Translations under genes and position numbers: made by a program | Notes under the pieces: generated by a model | What the model saw: the letters and a program-made list of their open reading frames with translations, nothing else | What the model was told of the DNA's origin: nothing | The model's database searches: none | Shown: piece after piece, positions 5,978-8,975 of the stretch | Numbering within the stretch: position 1 is the stretch's first letter | Layout of the letters: each line of letters starts with the position of its first letter | Source of the DNA: an uncultured Bacteroidales bacterium | GTDB taxonomy: Bacteria > Bacteroidota > Bacteroidia > Bacteroidales > UBA932 | DNA: 8,975 bases | Reading direction: 5' to 3' | NCBI GenBank assembly: GCA_937906795.1 | Contig: CALCUQ010000447.1 | Span: forward strand, 1 to 8,975

Positions 5978-7387
5978 ATGAAAGAACCACAGTACATAAC
6001 AGTTTGGAATAATTGTCTGCAGATGATAAAGGATGTCATCCCGCAGCAGGCATTCAGTACGTGGTTCACTCCACTAAAGGCTATAAGTCTTCAGGAGGAT
6101 ACGTTAACATTGGAGGTCCCTTCTGAATTTGTTAGAGAGTATCTGGAGGAACATTACATTAACTTTATTGGTAAAGCTCTTAGAAAACAATTGGGCGAAG
6201 GGGCAAAACTTATGTACAATGTAAGAATTGCCAGAGATGCCAGAGTTAATATTCCGTCGGACCCACAGAAGGATATCAAAAACAAATCTGTTCCAATTCC
6301 AAGACCGGATGCAGGTAAATTTAATCCATATGCAATACCAGGATTAGAACAACTTAATATTGATCCTCAGTTGAACCCAAGAAATACCTTTGCCAATTTT
6401 GTAGAAGGTGAATGTAACAGATTGGGTATGGCTGCAGGAAAAGCAATAGCATCCAGGCCCGGAAACAACTCCTATAATCCTCTATTCATATATGGTGGAC
6501 CAGGTATGGGAAAAACCCATCTTGCACAAGCTATAGGTATTGAGATTAAAGAGAAGTTTCCCGACAAGGTAGTCTTATATGTGTCGGCGAACAGATTTAT
6601 GACACAGTATATTGATGCTGTGAATGTAAAGAACAAACTTACAGACTTTTTGCAATTCTATCAGATGATAGATGTTCTGATTGTAGACGATGTTCAGGAA
6701 TTTGCAGACAAAGGGGGAACTCAGAATGCATTTTTCCATATATTCAATCATTTGCAACAATCAGGAAAACAACTGGTATTGACATCGGATAAAGCTCCTG
6801 TAGACTTGATGGGATTGGAGAAAAGATTGCTTTCAAGATTCAAATGGGGTTTGTCGGTTGAGCTTAAACAACCTTCATACGATACCAGATTAAAGATTCT
6901 TGAGGCAAAGAGCAGAAAGGATGGTATTGATTTGCCAAATGATGTATTGCATTTCTTGGCATCAAAGGTAGTTGGAAGTGTTAGAGAGATAGAGGGTGCT
7001 TTGGTTTCGTTGATTGCACACGCTACTCTTATCAATACTACTATAGATATGGATCTGGCACAGTCTGTAACAGATAAAATTGTTAAGGTTACTCCATCTG
7101 AGATATCTATAGACACTATTCAGGATGTTGTATGTGAGTACTTTAATATAACACGTGAAGCTTTGGTTTCAAAAACAAGAAAGAGGGAGATTGTACAGGC
7201 AAGACAAATTGCAATGTATATGTGCAGAAACTTCACCAAGATATCTCTTGCTGCAATTGGTCAGCAGATTGGAGGAAAAGACCATGCAACAGTTGTCCAT
7301 TCTTGTAATATTGTTTCTGACCTTATTGAAACAAACAAGAGTTTCAAACAGTACGTTATAGATATTGAGAATAAATTGAAAATGTAA
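5978..7387 (+). CDS. dnaA: Chromosomal replication initiator DnaA
   Basis: DnaA binds origin boxes, oligomerises with ATP and opens the origin for DnaB loading. The protein has 469 residues, a normal length. Domain I (about 1-85) starts with the W-x-x-CLQMIKD...QAFSTWFTPL pattern; a short linker (about 90-130) follows. The AAA+ domain III (about 135-345) has Walker A GGPGMGKT (173-180), Walker B VLIVDDVQ (233-240), sensor I LVLTSDKAP (266-274), an arginine finger Arg287 in LLSRF and sensor II Arg336 in VREIEGAL. Domain IV holds the DNA-binding helices: KTRKREIVQARQIAMYMCR (399-417) and the signature GGKDHATVVHSCN (432-444). The usual HA of the signature reads HS here, a small change. All catalytic residues are present, so it should be functional. 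No Shine-Dalgarno is visible; a six-C run lies just upstream of the ATG. Its own terminator follows. Confidence 0.97.
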   Translation: MKEPQYITVWNNCLQMIKDVIPQQAFSTWFTPLKAISLQEDTLTLEVPSEFVREYLEEHYINFIGKALRKQLGEGAKLMYNVRIARDARVNIPSDPQKDIKNKSVPIPRPDAGKFNPYAIPGLEQLNIDPQLNPRNTFANFVEGECNRLGMAAGKAIASRPGNNSYNPLFIYGGPGMGKTHLAQAIGIEIKEKFPDKVVLYVSANRFMTQYIDAVNVKNKLTDFLQFYQMIDVLIVDDVQEFADKGGTQNAFFHIFNHLQQSGKQLVLTSDKAPVDLMGLEKRLLSRFKWGLSVELKQPSYDTRLKILEAKSRKDGIDLPNDVLHFLASKVVGSVREIEGALVSLIAHATLINTTIDMDLAQSVTDKIVKVTPSEISIDTIQDVVCEYFNITREALVSKTRKREIVQARQIAMYMCRNFTKISLAAIGQQIGGKDHATVVHSCNIVSDLIETNKSFKQYVIDIENKLKM

Positions 7388-7411
7388 TAGTTTAAAGGTG
7401 TAGTTAAAATT

Positions 7412-7438
7412 AGCCGGCTCTTTGAGTCGGCTTTTTTT
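7412..7438 (+). terminator. Intrinsic terminator after dnaA
   Basis: AGCCGGCTC (7412-7420) pairs with GAGTCGGCT (7424-7432) as a 9-bp GC-rich stem with one G-U pair and a TTT loop. A seven-T tract (7432-7438) follows. It begins 24 nt after the dnaA stop. The end of its T-tract also supplies the -33 element of the pepD promoter. Confidence 0.9.
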
Positions 7439-7466
7439 GTCCTTTGCTTATTTTATCCTAAATTTG
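7436..7466 (+). promoter_or_regulatory. Bacteroidota-type promoter for pepD
   Basis: TTTG (7436-7439) and TAAATTTG (7459-7466) are separated by 19 nt, an exact match to the Bacteroidota promoter consensus. Initiation near 7472 leaves a leader of roughly 18 nt to the ATG. The -33 element overlaps the T-tract of the dnaA terminator. Confidence 0.7.
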
Positions 7467-7489
7467 GAATATATTTAAAATGGTATATT

Positions 7490-8975
7490 ATGAAAACACA
7501 ACAGATTCTTGATATTTTTAAAGAAATTCTAAAAGTCCCTAGAGAGAGCGGACATGAAGAGCAGATAATTGCATGGTTGCAGAATTTTGCAGCTGAGCAT
7601 AATCTGGAGTGCAAAACAGATGCTGCAGGTAATGTCCTTATTGTAAGAGAGGCATCCAAAGGAAAGGAGAATGCCCCTACAGTTGTTCTGCAAAGCCATT
7701 CAGATATGGTTTGTGAGAAGAATGCCGGTGTTGTTCATGATTTTACAAAAGATCCTATCAAGGCAGTTGAAGAAGATGGTTGGCTGATAGCAAAAGATAC
7801 AACCCTAGGTGCTGATTGTGGAATTGGTATGGCAGCACAATTGGCGGCACTTATAGATAAAGATATTCAGGTGGGCAGAATAGAGGCATTGTTTACAGTA
7901 AGTGAAGAGACTGGTTTGGATGGAGCTATGGCTCTGGAGAAAGATTTTATATCGGGGAATATACTTATTAATCTTGATTCTGAGGATGAGGGAGAGCTGT
8001 TTATCGGGTGTGCCGGTGGTATAGATACAACTGCCAAGTTTAAATATTCTACATATCCTGCAACCAAGGATTTTGTAAAATGTGAGTTCAAGATTTATGG
8101 CGCACAAGGTGGACACAGTGGAGATGATATTGACAAAAACAGAGCTAATGCAAACAAAATTCTGGCAAGATTCCTATACAGAGTTTTGGCTAAACATGAT
8201 ATTGAGCTTTATGAGATTGATGGTGGTAACAAGAGAAATGCCATTGCAAGAGAAGCTTATGCAGTTATTGGATTTGCAAAGAGAGACAAAAATAAAATCC
8301 TTAAGATATTCAATACTGTAATAGAGGAGGTTAAGGATGAGTATAAAGTGAGTGATCCAGGAGTTGATGGGGCTGTAGGTGAGGTTGGTATTCACGATAT
8401 AAAAGAGGACAAATATATAGGGGTACCTAAAAAAGCTATAGATAAAAATACTGCAGCATCGTTGATATATGCAATGTATTGTGCTCCTCATGGTGTTTTG
8501 GCTATGAGTAATGATGTTAAAGGTTTGGTTGAAACTTCTACCAACCTTGCATCTGTAAAGATGATTCCTGGTAATATAATAAGAATTGGTACAAGTCAGA
8601 GAAGTGCAATCAACAGTTGCAGACAATTTGCAGCAGAGATGGTAGAGGCCTGTTTTGAAATGGCTGGCGCAGTTGTTACCCACGAAAGCGAGTATCCAGG
8701 ATGGAAACCGAATGTTGATTCGCAAATTCTTGAAATTTCAAAAGCTGCGTACAAGAAACTCTTTGGAGTGGATCCTGTTGTAAGAGCAATTCATGCAGGT
8801 TTGGAGTGCGGTTTGTTCCTTGATAAATTCCCTCAGCTTGATATGATATCATTTGGCCCAACTCTAAGAGGTGTGCATGCACCTGGTGAAAGATTGGATC
8901 TGGCAAGTGTAGATAAATTTACTGATGCAGCGGTGAGAAATCAGCTTCGACATTGTAATAGAGAAATCAAAAAAG
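7490..8975 (+). CDS. pepD: Cytosol non-specific dipeptidase / aminoacyl-histidine dipeptidase (M20), 3' end beyond window
   Basis: PepD hydrolyses a wide range of dipeptides, including Xaa-His, in the cytosol using two metal ions. The frame is open from the ATG at 7490 to the window end, showing 495 residues; the family usually has about 480-495. Metal and catalytic residues of family M20 are visible: His70 and Asp72 in LQSHSDMV, bridging Asp109 in LGADCGIGM, Glu139-Glu140 in SEETGLDGAM, Asp163 in NLDSEDEG, and His463 in LRGVHAPGER. GGHSGDDI (207-214) starts the inserted dimerisation domain. The last residues after Val482 (RNQLRHCNREIKK) do not look like the family's C-terminal helix. Skipping one base near 8936 gives AVEISFDIVIEKSKK, which does. 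A one-base insertion error near the edge is therefore likely. It has its own promoter behind the dnaA terminator. Confidence 0.92.
   Translation, partial: MKTQQILDIFKEILKVPRESGHEEQIIAWLQNFAAEHNLECKTDAAGNVLIVREASKGKENAPTVVLQSHSDMVCEKNAGVVHDFTKDPIKAVEEDGWLIAKDTTLGADCGIGMAAQLAALIDKDIQVGRIEALFTVSEETGLDGAMALEKDFISGNILINLDSEDEGELFIGCAGGIDTTAKFKYSTYPATKDFVKCEFKIYGAQGGHSGDDIDKNRANANKILARFLYRVLAKHDIELYEIDGGNKRNAIAREAYAVIGFAKRDKNKILKIFNTVIEEVKDEYKVSDPGVDGAVGEVGIHDIKEDKYIGVPKKAIDKNTAASLIYAMYCAPHGVLAMSNDVKGLVETSTNLASVKMIPGNIIRIGTSQRSAINSCRQFAAEMVEACFEMAGAVVTHESEYPGWKPNVDSQILEISKAAYKKLFGVDPVVRAIHAGLECGLFLDKFPQLDMISFGPTLRGVHAPGERLDLASVDKFTDAAVRNQLRHCNREIKK

Noticed and set aside
8174..8725. 183-codon open frame on the minus strand inside pepD
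   Set aside because: It lies antisense to conserved M20 sequence and its translation is a Cys/Ile/Tyr-rich string without recognisable domains. pepD carries all family motifs, so this is a shadow frame.

Overview
The window looks like ordinary chromosomal housekeeping DNA from a low-GC member of the Bacteroidota, probably Bacteroidales. Four things point there. LptD, MCE/MlaD and the amidase are of the Bacteroidota type. The Rho N-terminus has the MYN-L-ELNSKS...LVYKILDEQAI pattern followed by a long charged linker. Promoters match the Bacteroidota -33 TTTG / -7 TAnnTTTG consensus, with no clear Shine-Dalgarno sequences. Arginine is mostly encoded by AGA. I find no RNA genes, CRISPR arrays, insertion sequences or phage genes.

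Layout, left to right. On the minus strand, reading leftward from about 3650: lptD (outer-membrane LPS insertase), then ridA 11 nt downstream, then a strong intrinsic terminator, then a near-consensus promoter and the start of rho, which runs to the left edge. On the plus strand, divergent from lptD: an exported zinc amidase with a C-terminal SPOR-like domain, then an MCE/MlaD-family lipid-transport protein 11 nt downstream. An AT-rich intergenic stretch follows, with stacked inverted repeats, the last of which is an intrinsic terminator. Then come dnaA with its own terminator, and pepD (M20 dipeptidase), whose promoter uses the terminator's T-tract. pepD runs to the right edge.

The central lptD / amidase-mlaD divergon is a cell-envelope module: LPS export, peptidoglycan cleavage and phospholipid traffic. 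It is flanked by information-processing genes (rho, dnaA) and housekeeping enzymes (ridA, pepD).

No undescribed system was found. The points most worth checking are: (1) apparent single-base frameshifts in rho and pepD, each within about 45 nt of a window end, suggesting the window is a whole contig with error-prone ends; (2) the palindrome cluster between mlaD and dnaA; (3) terminators abutting or overlapping downstream promoters; (4) the compact divergent promoter region between lptD and the amidase.
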